This document shows, piece by piece, positions 33,256 to 44,920 of a stretch of DNA of 64,000 nucleotides. This DNA comes from Labia minor (Eukaryota; Arthropoda; Insecta; Dermaptera; Spongiphoridae): positions 19,958,720 through 20,022,719 of the forward strand of contig OY720346.1 of the NCBI GenBank assembly GCA_963082975.1, written 5' to 3'. The translations under genes and the position numbers were made by a program. Each line of letters begins with the position of its first letter. Within the stretch, counting starts at the first letter, position 1. A model generated the notes under the pieces. It saw only the letters and a program-made list of their open reading frames with translations, did no database searches and had not been told where the DNA came from.

Positions 33256-33263
33256 TGCCCTCC

Positions 33264-34367
33264 CATAGTATTATAAGATAGTAAATATATATATAGGATT
33301 GTTTTAAATATTTTTAATAGCAAATTGACTCTAATAATAAATTATTAGTAAAATTTCTCAAGTCGGACGCCAAGTAATTTTGATTTAGTTCATTTTATAT
33401 TTAAAAAAATCCATAAATATTATTTTTTAATATTTAATAGTTAATTAATTTTTTTCAGGTTTAATGAAGACTTAAAATTCTTTAATATTAATCTAAAAAT
33501 AATTCCTCGTTATGTAATATCCACAATTCTCCATTATTATAATTCTATTTCAATAATTAATGCTTTAATTTATAATTTAAATGAGTAGGAATGAATAATT
33601 TTATAGAATGTAATTTTAAAAATTCCAATTGATTGAATTCCCCTTCATTATTGCAGAAAAGGGGAGTTTATTGAATTTACACATCAAATAAGAATATAAT
33701 CGAAGCAATTAATAAAATAACTGTTAAGTATATCGAACATGACTTTCCAAAGAATCTTAAGATTAATATTTTTAAATTTTTTATCTGAAACAACGACATT
33801 ATTATTTAGAATAACACTGATTAAAAGGGGCCATTAAAGTTTCAAATCATGAATGGAAGCAGAGGTGTCTTTATTAGATAAAAACAATTAATTAAAAAAA
33901 ATAATTATAAACTTTTTCGTAGATGCAAATAAAAATTATTTTTCAAAATAACGTTTAATTTCGTAATTATCGAAATTTTTTTCTTTCTTTTTTATTGTTT
34001 GACATAATTTAAAATTGAAATTTTTGAAATTTGGCGCTAAAAATTAATACTTTGATCCATTATAAAATTAAATCATATATACAAATAAAAATAATTAATT
34101 TTAACATTTTAATGTTATTTTAATTTTTATTTTAATAATTATTAATAAATTAATTATTTTTAACACAAATATTACGATTTTACTTATTAAATCGTGTTGA
34201 AATAGACTTCACACGTGTTTCATGCTTTAACTTTTCAATTGAATTCTGTTATTCTATTCTTAAATTTGTATAATCAATCACAGTCCATAAACTCACATAT
34301 TTTTGTAAATCTAATTACAAATATCGTTGTTATTTATTCTGTTTTTGATTATATTGTTTATTCGTAA
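33264..34367. promoter_or_regulatory. Intergenic AT-rich DNA including the IWS1 promoter by position
   Basis: No gene and no clear core-promoter motif. The IWS1 5' leader must lie near its right end. Confidence 0.3.
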
Positions 34368-37300
34368 ATGAATACTGCAGGTATGTATTTATATATATAT
34401 TTAATAATTATTCAAAAATTTATTTTCAAATTTTCTAAAAATGATTTCGTTAACCATCTATATCGTTTAGGTTAAGAATTTATATATTACAAAAACATTT
34501 AAACAGCTGATAAAATAATATTTTTTTCGCTTTGGTAAAATCTTGTTTAATTTATATTAACTTAATTATATAACAAATATATGTTTTAATAAATTAAGAT
34601 AATTTGAAATACTACCATTATTCAAAATTATTATTTATTTTGGGATAAAATAATAAAATATATATTAAATAATAATTATGTTCTTTTGATCACATTTTTA
34701 TTTCTATTTTTTTAAGATTTTCTAAAATAAATCTATTAAAAAATATATTGAATTATTATTTACTTATTTATAATATTTAAGAATTTATATAAGTATCACA
34801 AACACATTTAAACAAGGGATAAAATAATATTTTTTTTTGCTTTGGTAAAAGTTTGTTTAATTTATATTAAATTAATTATAACAATTATATGTTTTAATAA
34901 ATTAAAATATTTATTAAATAATAAATTATGTTCTTCATATCACATTATTTTCATTTCTATTTTTTTTTAAGATTTTCTAAAATAAGTCTATTAAGAAATA
35001 TATTCTTAACTTAAATATTAAAAATTAACTTAACACGATAATATCAGAAAAATTTTCACATGGGCCATGGTAACTTTATTAGATAATTTAGTTTAAAATA
35101 TATCAATGATACTAAAGGTATCAGAGAAAAAAATTTTATTTGCCAAAATTCGTGGAAAAATCTTTTTTTATGTCACACTTATATGACTGACATGGCCCAT
35201 GGAGAACTTTTAGCGTCAGACACATGACTGACATGGCGATGAACGTGTTAATAATATTATCATATAATAAATTTGATTTTTTATTTATAAAGCACATGGC
35301 AATAGTTCTTGTCAATTTTTACTGATGAATAATTTTAAAGATAAGAAATAATAGAAAAATATTTTTATTTAAATATTAAAATAATTAATTTTAATCTTTA
35401 TTAATTTTCCCTAAAGTTTAATAAGATTGATTCATAAGAGAGCCAAAGTTAATAATAATAGATGCTAAATGAAAATTTTGTTTTTGAATCACAATTTTAG
35501 TAGTTTAAATATTTGGACTCTGGTATGGGATTTGAGCTGTATTTAGAAACAAAAGCATCTTTATCTTAAAACTTGCAACAAATTGTTTTTATTTAGAATT
35601 ATTGTTGTTTTGACAACTACTAGCCAATATTATATGTTCTAAGAATTAACTAAAAATTTATTTTAACACTAACCTAATAATATTATAATATTATATATTA
35701 AAATAAAATACTTTTTTCCAGATGATAGTGGTCAAATGGATACTTCATCATCTCATCTTGATGAAGATCGTTCACCTTCACAGCAAAGTCATCGATCAAA
35801 TGCCTCTTCACGAAATGGAAATATACGACGATCAGAGTCTCCATCTTCTAATAAATCAAGGTCGAGATCCAGATCGAATTCATCAGCGAGATCTGGTTCA
35901 CCAGAAATTCGATCTCGATCAGGGTCTCCCGAGGTCAGGTCCAGGTCTGGGTCTCCTGCATCCAATTCTTCAAGATCTAGATCGAATTCACCAGTGAATT
36001 CGAGATCAAGATCCCCTATTGATGGAGGACGATCACGATCAGGATCACCAGCTCGATCCAAGTCACGTTCCAGGTCGGGTTCTCCAGCAGCCAGATCTGG
36101 ATCTGGATCTCCTCCACGCTCTAGATCAGTCTCTCGAGGTAGATCAAGGTCTCGTTCAAAATCCGGCTCTCCAACTCCAAAATCTAGATCACAATCTAGA
36201 TCTAGTTCAAAATCTGCCTCTCCTGGTAGATCAAAATCACGTTCAAGATCCCGTTCTAAGTCTGCTTCAACTAATCGTTCTAAATCTCGATCCAGATCTC
36301 GTTCACAATCTGGTTCTCCAGTTGCTAGATCAAAATCACGTTCTAGATCTCGTTCACAATCTGGTTCTCCAGTTGCTAGATCAAAATCACGTTCTAGATC
36401 TCGTTCACGTTCTGGTTCTCCTACTGCCAGATCCAAGTCTAGATCTCGATCACGTTCTGGTTCTCCTGCGGCTAGATCCAAGTCTAGATCTCGATCACGT
36501 TCTGGTTCTCCTGCGGCTAGATCCAAGTCTAGATCTCGATCACGTTCTGGTTCTCCTGCGGCTAGATCCAAGTCTAGATCTCGATCACGTTCTGGTTCTC
36601 CTGCGGCTAGATCCAAATCTAGATCTCGTTCACGTTCTGGTTCTCCTGTGGCTAAGTCTAAGTCTAGATCTCGCTCACGTTCTGGTTCTCCTGTGGCTAG
36701 GTCTAAGTCTAGATCTCGATCACGTTCTGGTTCTCCTACGGCTAGGTCTAAGTCTAGATCACGTTCGAAATCGGGATCTCCTGGTGCAAAATCACGCTCC
36801 CGATCTCGTTCAAAATCTGGATCACCATCTGTCAGATCAAGATCAGGGACTCCTGTCAAAAAATCTCGTTCCAAGTCAGCATCACCTAAAGCCACATCAC
36901 GTAACAGTTCTGTCAACTCAAGATCGAGATCTCGTTCTAAATCACCAAGAAAATTGAACAAAGCAGGTAATTTTTAAATTTTTTATAATAAAAATGAAAT
37001 AAATAATATTATATAATTGAATCTATTTTTTTATTCATTCTTTTATTAACTTTACATTTCAATTATTTATTTATTTATTCATTACTTATTATTAGATTCT
37101 GATGAAGAAGTTGAAGAACGAGGATCTGTAAATGATTCTGATAACGAGTCCGATAAGGAAACAAATAAGCGAGGTAAATAATTCATATACAATTAAAATA
37201 AAGTAGTTTTTTTTTGTTTATTGATTTTAAGTTAATGTATAAAGTAAATACTGAAAAACTATTTTGAAAATATTTTAATTATAAATTTGCAAGCATTAGT

Positions 37301-39381
37301 CTAAAAAGTACCCCCCACTCCTATAATGTTTCTTCAGTCACAACTTGACAATATAAAATAATAATTTTCATTTTTATTAATTAAAATATATTTATAAAAT
37401 GAATTATCATATCTCTAAACCAGAGCAAAACAGTTTCTAATTTTGATATTTTTTTTATTTATCTATGAGTACTCTTATGGCGATATGGCTTAACGTTCTG
37501 TTTTCAGTTTTTAATAATTAACATCTAATTACTTATAATAATTATCAAATTTTTCATCATCAAATGCTTTATTCTATTTTATAAAAACAGAAATCTTGCA
37601 ATTACCCTATTCATAAATATATAATAATGAAATTTATTAATAATCATTAAAATTATTAATTTTTCCAAAGGTTCTAAACGAATTTTAAGTGAGTCTGAAA
37701 ATGAGGAAGATATCGAAAATGATGGTCCTTCTAAAAAGAAAATTCGAAAAAGAAAAACCGGAATAATTGACTCTGATGATGAAGAAGAAGTTGGCGAAGT
37801 AGAAAATAAGGAGAAAGATGTAAGAATTTTTTTTAATAAAATTAATGTAATAATATATAATGTGTTAATTATTTATTTTAATTGTAAATTCATTTTTAAA
37901 GGACATGGAAATCGAAAAAGACTCTGATAATGAAAAGGAAGAAGGTGAAGCGCAACCTGATGCAGAAGAAGAAGCAGAAAAACCAGAACAAACTGCAGTC
38001 CCGGATATCTCAGACGATAGTGATGGTGTGGTAGGTGATGAAGACAAGTAAGTAAATTTTATTATCTTTATATTTCTTTTAATAAGTAATTTAATTTTTA
38101 ATTTTAATTTATGTACGAATTTATTTTGCAGTGCTAACTCAGGACTCTCCGATTTTGATTTAATGTTACAAAAAAAGAAAGAAAATCAAAGACGCAGAAA
38201 AAATAGAAATTCTGAAGATTGTGGAAAAGATTCTGTTATTTGTGACATTATATTTCATATGAAAAATGCAGCAGAGGTTAGTCAAAAAAATTAAAAAATT
38301 AATTATTTAGATACAAAATAAAAATTAAATTTTAGACTTTAATAATATTTTTTTGTTTTTTAGGATGATCGTGATCAAAATGTTAAAGGAAAACCAGCTA
38401 CAAATAAAATTGCTTTATTGCCAAAGGTTCTTTCTCAATTAAATAAACACGATTTGCAATCGACTTTCATTGATAATAATATATGTAGTGTTTTAACAGA
38501 CTGGCTGGCCCCAATGCCAGATCGAAGTTTGCCTGCTCTTAGAATTCGTGAGAGTATTCTTAAACTTTTATTAGAGGTGAATATTGTTTTTAATTAATAT
38601 TTTCAATTTTATAAATATTCAATATAAATTAATATTTTTTTAAATTTTTTTTCCTAGTTTCCATTTCTTGGTCAAGATACATTGAAACAATCTGGAATTG
38701 GGAAAGCAGTAATGTATCTTTATAAACACCCAAAAGAAACAAAAGAAAATAAAGAACGTGCAGGAAAATTAATCAATGAATGGGTTCGACCAATTTTTAA
38801 TCTCTCGACTGACTTTAAAGGTAATATATATATTATTTTTTATTTAAAATTTAAATAAATTATACATAATTTTTTCAAACTTTTCATTAAATGTTAAATT
38901 TTTATTGATATTTTGCTTCTTTTTTTAGCAATGTCAAAAGAAGAACGTCTTCAGCGAGATATGGAACAGATGCCAAAAAGGAGACGTCTTTCAGATGGAG
39001 GCGCTAGTTCTTCTAGTTCTAGTAAAAAATCTGATTCCATTCGCTTAGATGGAGCCCCAGAAGGGAGACCTTTACGTCCTGGAGATAAAGGATGGGTAGC
39101 TCGAGCACGAGTTCCTATGCCTAGTAATAAAGACTATTTAATTCGTCCCAAATGGGAAAATGATACTGATATTAGCAGGGTAAGTTTTTTTTATTTATTT
39201 TATTATAACATAAATGATAAATGATCAACCATCTTAATTATACCTTTTTTTCATATAGTCAACGAAGAAACAGATGAATCGTTTTGAACGTCATATGAAG
39301 AATTTCATTGACGCTAAAAGAAATAAACAAGCAAGAAGAGCAGTCACAATTTCAATTGAAGGAAGAAATATGGCCCTCTAA
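34368..39381 (+). CDS. IWS1: IWS1 transcription elongation factor homologue, 841 aa, 10 coding exons
   Basis: IWS1 (yeast Spn1) binds Spt6 and RNA polymerase II in the nucleus and couples elongation with mRNA processing. Exons: 34368-34380, 35722-36966, 37096-37173, 37671-37819, 37902-38047, 38132-38276, 38364-38576, 38658-38820, 38929-39179, 39259-39381; 2526 nt, all phases agree. Exon 2 encodes an Arg-Ser repeat region with a 15-residue unit ([15 protein letters not shown]). Exons 3-6 are acidic and lysine-rich ([20 protein letters not shown]). Exons 7-8 encode the conserved TFIIS N-terminal-like helical domain ([20 protein letters not shown], then [20 protein letters not shown]-like text). 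The C terminus matches the family ([19 protein letters not shown], ending GRNMAL). The 13-nt first coding exon is inferred from its ATG, donor and phase, so it is less certain. The long frames on other strands of exon 2 are shadows. Confidence 0.9.
34476..35005. repeat. Imperfect ~315-bp tandem duplication in IWS1 intron 1
   Basis: 34476-34750 and 34791-35005 share blocks such as GATAAAATAATATTTTTTT, CTTTGGTAAAA and AAGATTTTCTAAAATAA in the same order. AT-rich, non-coding. Confidence 0.6.
36384..36770 (+). repeat. 45-bp minisatellite inside the IWS1 RS region
   Basis: Units beginning AGATCCAAGTCTAGATCTCG recur at 36429, 36474, 36519 and 36564, nearly identical, with diverged units on both sides. 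Each encodes 15 residues of the Arg-Ser repeat, so changes in unit number keep the frame. Confidence 0.85.
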
Positions 39382-39443
39382 TACTTGGATAAATTCAGTC
39401 TATTTAAAAATTTCTTATTATAATTATTAAAATAATATGTTTA

Positions 39444-39449
39444 AATAAA
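39444..39449 (+). terminator. Candidate polyadenylation signal of IWS1
   Basis: AATAAA 63 nt after the IWS1 stop. It is the first such hexamer in the 3' region, but the motif is frequent in this AT-rich DNA. Confidence 0.4.
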
Positions 39450-40363
39450 AATTTAATATTAAATGTCTTCAATTTAATATTTGAATCCACTTTAAATTGT
39501 GTTTAAAAAAATATCACAATTAATTCATATTAGAATTATTATCATTTATATTTTTAAATGAGTTCAAGTTATATTAAATGGAAAGTTAGATTATTTAAGA
39601 TATTAAAAAATGTATTTTATATATAGAAAAATAGATTCTATATACTATATTATAATAAAATGTGATATCATTTTTTTTTAACTTACTAGTTATTTTTATT
39701 TTTGAATATAACTAAACAAATGATATCAAGATTTGTAAAAATGTATGTATTTAAGATATTTCTTTTTATTTCAAACAATTATGTAAAAAGTATTTTAAAA
39801 AACTCTTAAGACTTAATAATTTAATTATATTCTGTTTTCTAATCAATTTAAACCTTTAAGATATCTAGATGTATATACATTAAAATAAATTATGTATAAA
39901 TATATTATTTGCTATATTTAAAATTTAACCTTTTATATAATTTCATTTAATTAATTTTACATATACGAGTCATCTAGAAGGTGAATTTAAAAAATCCCCA
40001 CGGGCAGTTTTCCTACAAACGATAGCTTAATACTTTCAACAACTTATTTCATCAAACAGTTGAAAATATATATAGAGGTATTGACAAATTAAGAATAATC
40101 TTATATCAAATTTTAGTTTTCTTTTGATGAAACATTAAACATTAAAAAACTTTATTTTTCTATTGAATTGAATTTTATATTTTATTTTAATTAATAGGTC
40201 TATTTTCTCTTTTAAGTTTTTAATAAATTTTATTCCTTACTTCTTGGGATACAAAAGTAAATAATGAACAAATATTTTTATTTACAAGTTTATTTAATTT
40301 CATTAAAAAAAATATGAATACATTTTATTTTATTTCCTGTTTTTTAAAACTTAATTTAACTTT
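39450..40363. other. Convergent intergenic region IWS1-RRP41
   Basis: About 0.9 kb of AT-rich DNA shared by the two 3' ends. No gene or repeat seen. Confidence 0.5.
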
Positions 40364-41710
40364 TTATTTATCACCTATTTTATGAATTCCCCAATTACTT
40401 GATCTACCTATTCGTGTCATATGTTCTTTAACAGCAGAATCTAAAATTTTATAAATATCCTTACAACCTTCCAAAGCGCCTTCCATAACTTTTGGAAGGT
40501 GATCCAAATGAAACCTTTGAGACATTTCCATTAAAGCAATCTAAATGAAAACAAAAAAGTGAAAAAAATTAAAATTCATTATTTTTCTATTAAATATTAT
40601 TTATGATAATTTTATAAAAATTAAAAGGTATTATAAAATAAATATTTTTATCTTATGCTAAACTTAAAAGATTATTTTCGTATTTATTAGACTAATAAGA
40701 GAAGGTTGCATGCGAAAGTAATTTCGAATTAAAAATTGCCAATGGGAATTGTCTAATCTATTTTAGCTGAAAATATATTTTTTACATATTATTTAATAAA
40801 GATAAAAAATACTATTGATAATTTCAGCAAGTCTAAACCTTAAAATGTTTTTTAATTTAAATAAAGCAATTTTATAATTGACATTTAATTTACCTGTCCG
40901 GAAATAGGTAAAGCTGCAATAGTAAGTGTGGGTCCGCCCGAAACTTCCTCCAGATGACTAATATCCACCATAACAACATTATTATTTCCTAAGCTTGCAG
41001 TACAAGCAACAATATATTCTTTAAGTGGAATCCCAGCATCAATCAAAGCTAAAACGGCAGCATTTACACAAACACAATAATTTGCACCATCTGCTTGTAA
41101 AACCTAAAAAGGATATTTCTTTATTTAAGATTCTTTGAATTATAAAATGAATAATGAATAACTAAAAATATACCTCAACAAAAATATCTATTTGAGAACG
41201 TGGATATAATTCAGTCATAATAACTGATTGAAAAGCTTGTTTCAAATGAATTGACATCTCTTGTGATTTACGGTCTCCCCTTGGTCTTCGTTTTCGTTCC
41301 CCTGTACTAAATGTTGCCATACTATATTGACAATTAACAACCACTTGATCATGTAAGGCACGATTCCTACTTCCACGGACCTGTAAAAGCAAAATCCATT
41401 TGAATAATAGATATTATTTATTATCTTAAATTGTGAAAAGAGTTTCATAGATTATTCAGTTCGTGGATAAAATGAGTGAATATGCTTATAAATTTGGAAT
41501 AATAATTTTGAATTTTTACTGAAAAATAAATATTGAATATTTTACTTGATGAGGGCCATAGACTGCAGCTAAAACTTTAGTATTTCCTTGTTCTAAATAT
41601 GCGCTTCCATCAGGTTGACTAAAAACTCCCAATTTACAGCGTATCCTTCTCAATTCATTTTTTCTTCTACCATCAATTCTCAATCCTTGAGCCGATACTA
41701 AATCTTGCAT
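40364..41710 (-). CDS. EXOSC4: Exosome complex component RRP41 (EXOSC4/Ski6), 252 aa, 4 exons
   Basis: A ring subunit with RNase PH fold of the RNA exosome, which processes and degrades RNA in nucleus and cytoplasm. Exons (minus order): 41710-41546, 41380-41174, 41103-40894, 40540-40364; 759 nt, every intron in phase 0. Family motifs: GLRIDGRRKNELRRI, DGSAYLEQGNTKVLAAVYGP, RALHDQVVVNCQYSMATFST, GERKRRPRGDRKSQEM, and LYPRSQIDIFVEVLQADG across the exon 2-3 junction. The length is close to the 245 aa of the human protein. RRP41 in animals lacks phosphorolytic activity, so the role here is structural. The start follows from the normal N terminus (MQDLVSAQGLRIDGRR). Confidence 0.93.
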
Positions 41711-42354
41711 TCTATCAGTATAATAATAAATATTTAAGGCTTTAACACAGACTATCCTTCTTTAATTTTTATTTAATTTGATTAAAAAACATTGAAAATT
41801 TGACTATTCGTTTTAGCTACTAGCGCATTCTTTAGTATTTTCTACTCAACTAATATAATATATAACTAATATAATAGATTTAAATTTCATTTAATTCAGT
41901 AATATTAATGAAATTATTTTTTTTAAAAAATAAAACTATATTTATTGACAAATATTTGTTTAAGTTTGAAAATAAAAATCATTATAATAAATAATAATAA
42001 ATAATTTGGGGGTGAAGAGTATAATAGAAACAATTTTATTTTTCTATTTAGATAATATATATCCAATTACAAATTTTTAGATTAGAATAAAAAAATCTAT
42101 ATTTTTAATATTTCATTAAACTTTATGAAATTTTCTTTAAACTTGTACAAATTGTTCATAAATCAGCTTGTTCAATTATAATATATTCAGTATATATCAG
42201 TAATGGAATATCAATTATTATTTATCTACGCAGTGTAAACTTGGTTTCAAATAAGGTGTTCATTAAAGAAATGAAATAAAATTTAAGAATAGATTTTTTA
42301 TTATATTTTAGTTTTTAAATTAAAAAAAGTACACATGATAAAATAAATAATAGG
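41711..42354. promoter_or_regulatory. Upstream region of RRP41, no gene seen
   Basis: AT-rich DNA between RRP41 and the transposon nest; the RRP41 promoter must lie here. No recognisable motif. Confidence 0.3.
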
Positions 42355-42599
42355 GTCCGAGAAGGAGTATGGAAGATTTGAACGGCGCTCCAAGCAAGGT
42401 GGGGTGAACCTAATCCTAATGCCGGCTCCACACATGCGGTGTTTGTCAAATAACGAATATTTACCAAACTTGCCAAATACCGAGCACCAAACTAGGATAT
42501 ATGTTGCGTATTCCTAATTAACTTATATTCATAAATAAATTCAGTACAATTCATATTAAATATATATTTATTATTATGAATTAACTATCAGAAACTTTC

Positions 42600-42990
42600 A
42601 AAATTCGGAATGGGTTAAAACAAGGAGACGCACGCATTATCACCAATTTTATTTAATCTAGTTCTGGAATATGTAATTAGACAAATTGGGGAAAAATCAA
42701 AGGGAATAGAATTAAACAAAAAAATTCAAGAATTAGGTTACGTAGACGACTTAAATTTAATAGGAGATTCGTCAATTGTAATTAAAGAGAGCGTAGAAAA
42801 ATTAATCGAAGCAGGAAAAGAGGTGGGCTGGAAATAAATATTACTAAGACAAAGTATTTAGTAACAGAGAGGAATAGTATTAACACTCAAAGTATTAACA
42901 TACAAAATTTAGAATTTTAAAATGTAGAAAAATTTAAATACTCAGGTTCTGTAATAACGAAAGATAATAATATTCGACAAGTGGCTAGGG
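42600..42990 (+). pseudogene. LINE reverse transcriptase fragment with YVDD
   Basis: In broken frames it encodes NGLKQGDA, SPILFNLVLEYVIRQIGEK, IELNKKIQELGYVDDLN and INITKTKYLVTER. This is the same family as the minus-strand relic at 7325-9400. The catalytic YVDD is kept, but stops and frameshifts and the lack of flanking domains make it a fragment. Confidence 0.8.
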
Positions 42991-43001
42991 TCTGTACGTA
43001 C

Positions 43002-43416
43002 GAGGGGTGTTCAAAGTATTCTCGGTATAGGTATGAAGGAAAATGCAGAAACTTCTAACTAAAATATATTTTTCAATGTAGTCCCCCATAACCTCAATAC
43101 ACTTGTTTCCTCGGGAAACTAACTTTTGAATTCCCTCTAAAAAATATTTTTCCTCCTTGTCCTCAAAATGTGCGTTAATTGCCACCTTCAGCTTTTCATC
43201 GTCAGAAAAACGTTTTCCACGAAGATCTTTTTTTTTAGGTTGGGGAACAAGAAATAATCACTGGGGGCAAGGTCTGGGCTGTAAGGTGTATGCTTTATAA
43301 ATAAATGAAATTTTGAGGTTATGTTCTCAGGGAGTGTCGTTACCAACTGAAATAATTTAAATCCCTTCGTCACTGCTAAATTACCCCGTTACCGAGAATA
43401 CTTTGAACACCCCTCG
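43002..43416 (-). mobile_element. Miniature mariner (irritans-like), 415 bp
   Basis: The terminal inverted repeats CGAGGGGTGTTCAAAGTATT are near-perfect at both ends and flanked by TA (43000-43001, 43417-43418). The minus strand keeps only the C-terminal transposase: YSPDLAPSDYFLFPNLKK, the family's DDE-end motif, and a YFLEGIQKL box. The 5' transposase has been deleted. Confidence 0.85.
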
Positions 43417-43418
43417 TA

Positions 43419-44312
43419 AGTAAGTCCTGTGGCTGAAGTCTTTTAAGTCTTCTATTTAGATGGTCTGTTGAGGTAAGTTGTATTGCTGCTAGGTTTTGGT
43501 GAGAGGTAAGTCTTTTACGATAGTTAGTACTTAAATGATTGATAACTTCGGTGATAATGGGGATATTAAATTGTTCATGAAGAAGTTTTGATGCGATGTA
43601 ACGGGGAGCGCCGGCTATGGTCCTAAGGACAGCGTTCTGGAACCTCTGAATTATATTAATATTGGAAATTTTAGAGGTTCCCCACAATTGACATCCAGGC
43701 TTGATGATGGTATTGTAAATGAGGATTTTGTTGTCAAGTAATAGGTGTGATTCCCAGCGAAACTGGCGAAGTCTAAGCGAGAGTTTTTTTTTTGTCGTTA
43801 TATGTTGTTTCCAGGTAAGTCTTCTGTCAAGGTGAATCCCTAAATATTTAGCAGATTCATTTTGGGGAAAGATGGAGTATAGTCTTACAGGTGGACAAGT
43901 TTTTCTGTTAAGAGTGAATGTCACGTGAGTAGATTTGGTCTCATTTATAGCCATTCTCCATCGGGCTAACCAGGGTCTAATTAGGTCTAAGTGACTTTGA
44001 AGAGCAGCAGAGGTCTTTGATGAATCTTCGTGACTGGCCAATATCATTGTGTCATCCACAAAGGTGGCCAGAGTGGTGAGGTCAGTTGTGGGAAAATCCG
44101 CAGTGAATAAGAGATATAAGAGGGGCCCTAGTAAACTGCCCTGAAGGACCCCTGCATACACACCATGTGGCTCACTGAGGACATTACCCACCATAACTTT
44201 GTATGATCTATTTAGTAGATATGACCTTATGATACGATAGAGTGGGGAGGATAAGAGACTGTACAGCCCCACAAGGAGGCCCTGATGCCAAACTCTATCA
44301 AAACTTTATTAT
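43419..44312 (-). pseudogene. Jockey-type LINE fragment, reverse transcriptase core and C-terminus
   Basis: An almost uninterrupted frame of about 300 codons. It starts at FDRVWHQGL (near 44308), continues with GVLQGSLLGPLLYLLFTADF, the catalytic FVDD near 44056, and SAKYLGIHLDRRLTWKQHI and YNTIIKPGCQLWGT in the thumb/connection region. The last residues run into the miniature mariner's terminal repeat. The left boundary coincides with the mariner insertion. The RT N-terminal fingers and endonuclease are missing. Confidence 0.85.
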
Positions 44313-44317
44313 TGGTC

Positions 44318-44777
44318 CGTACTTTTTTTCGTGAAAACGGTCGGACTGTCACTGTCAACACAGATCCTTACCTGCAAATATTGCGTGATTATTTTTTGCC
44401 AGAACTGAGAAGACGACGTATCAACATGAATACTGTATGGTTTCAACAAGATGGGGCGACTTGCCATACATCAAGAGCAACAATGGATTTTTTAAGGAAC
44501 ACATTCCCTGGACGTCTAATTTTATTGCGAGGAGATGTGGAGTGGCCCCCACGATCACTGGACCTGTCAGTGTGATTACTTTTTATGGGGCTATTTCAAA
44601 GCACGAGTGTACATAAACAAACCAGGTACACTCGAAGCCCTAAGTGAAACAATAACTCAAAAGATTCGTGCAGTTCCACGTGAAATGCTTCGGAGAAGTA
44701 TGCAGAACTTCTCACGTCTTCAGAAGTGTTTAAACAAAAATGGACGGCACTTAACTGACGTTATTTTTCGTAACTAA
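44318..44777 (+). pseudogene. Mariner-like transposase 3' half with a broken frame
   Basis: Encodes DDE-domain motifs NTVWFQQDGATCHTSRATMD and EWPPRSLDL, then, after a frame change near 44575, YFLWGYFKARVY and the C-terminal region to VIFRN. A frame change in the DLxxxDYFLWG catalytic box inactivates it. It belongs to the element with ends at 42355 and 44920. Confidence 0.85.
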
Positions 44778-44920
44778 TCAATTTTGTTTTTTTTTCTTAA
44801 CTGATTTTGTAATGGCAAACTCTAAAGTACATATTAAAAATAACATTTGAGTTTAGGTAAAAAATGAGTGAGTTACAATATTTTTAAATCTTCCATACCT
44901 CCTTGCCGGACTTTGTATAT

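Larger units (their letters stand above)
42355..44920 (+). mobile_element. Mariner-like element opened by nested insertions
   Basis: The left end GTCCGAGAAGGAGTATGGAAG (from 42355) and the right end (inverted, GTCCGGCAAGGAGGTATGGAAG, ending about 44920) are terminal inverted repeats. Between them lie a LINE fragment, a small mariner, a Jockey LINE fragment and the transposase 3' half. The arrangement implies one older mariner element invaded and largely replaced by others. Confidence 0.6.

Noticed and set aside
35789-36961. Long antisense and alternative-frame ORFs (390 and 312 codons) over IWS1 exon 2
   Set aside because: They arise because Arg/Ser codons of the repeat lack stops in other frames. 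The products are low-complexity Asp/Leu repeats with no splice or family support.
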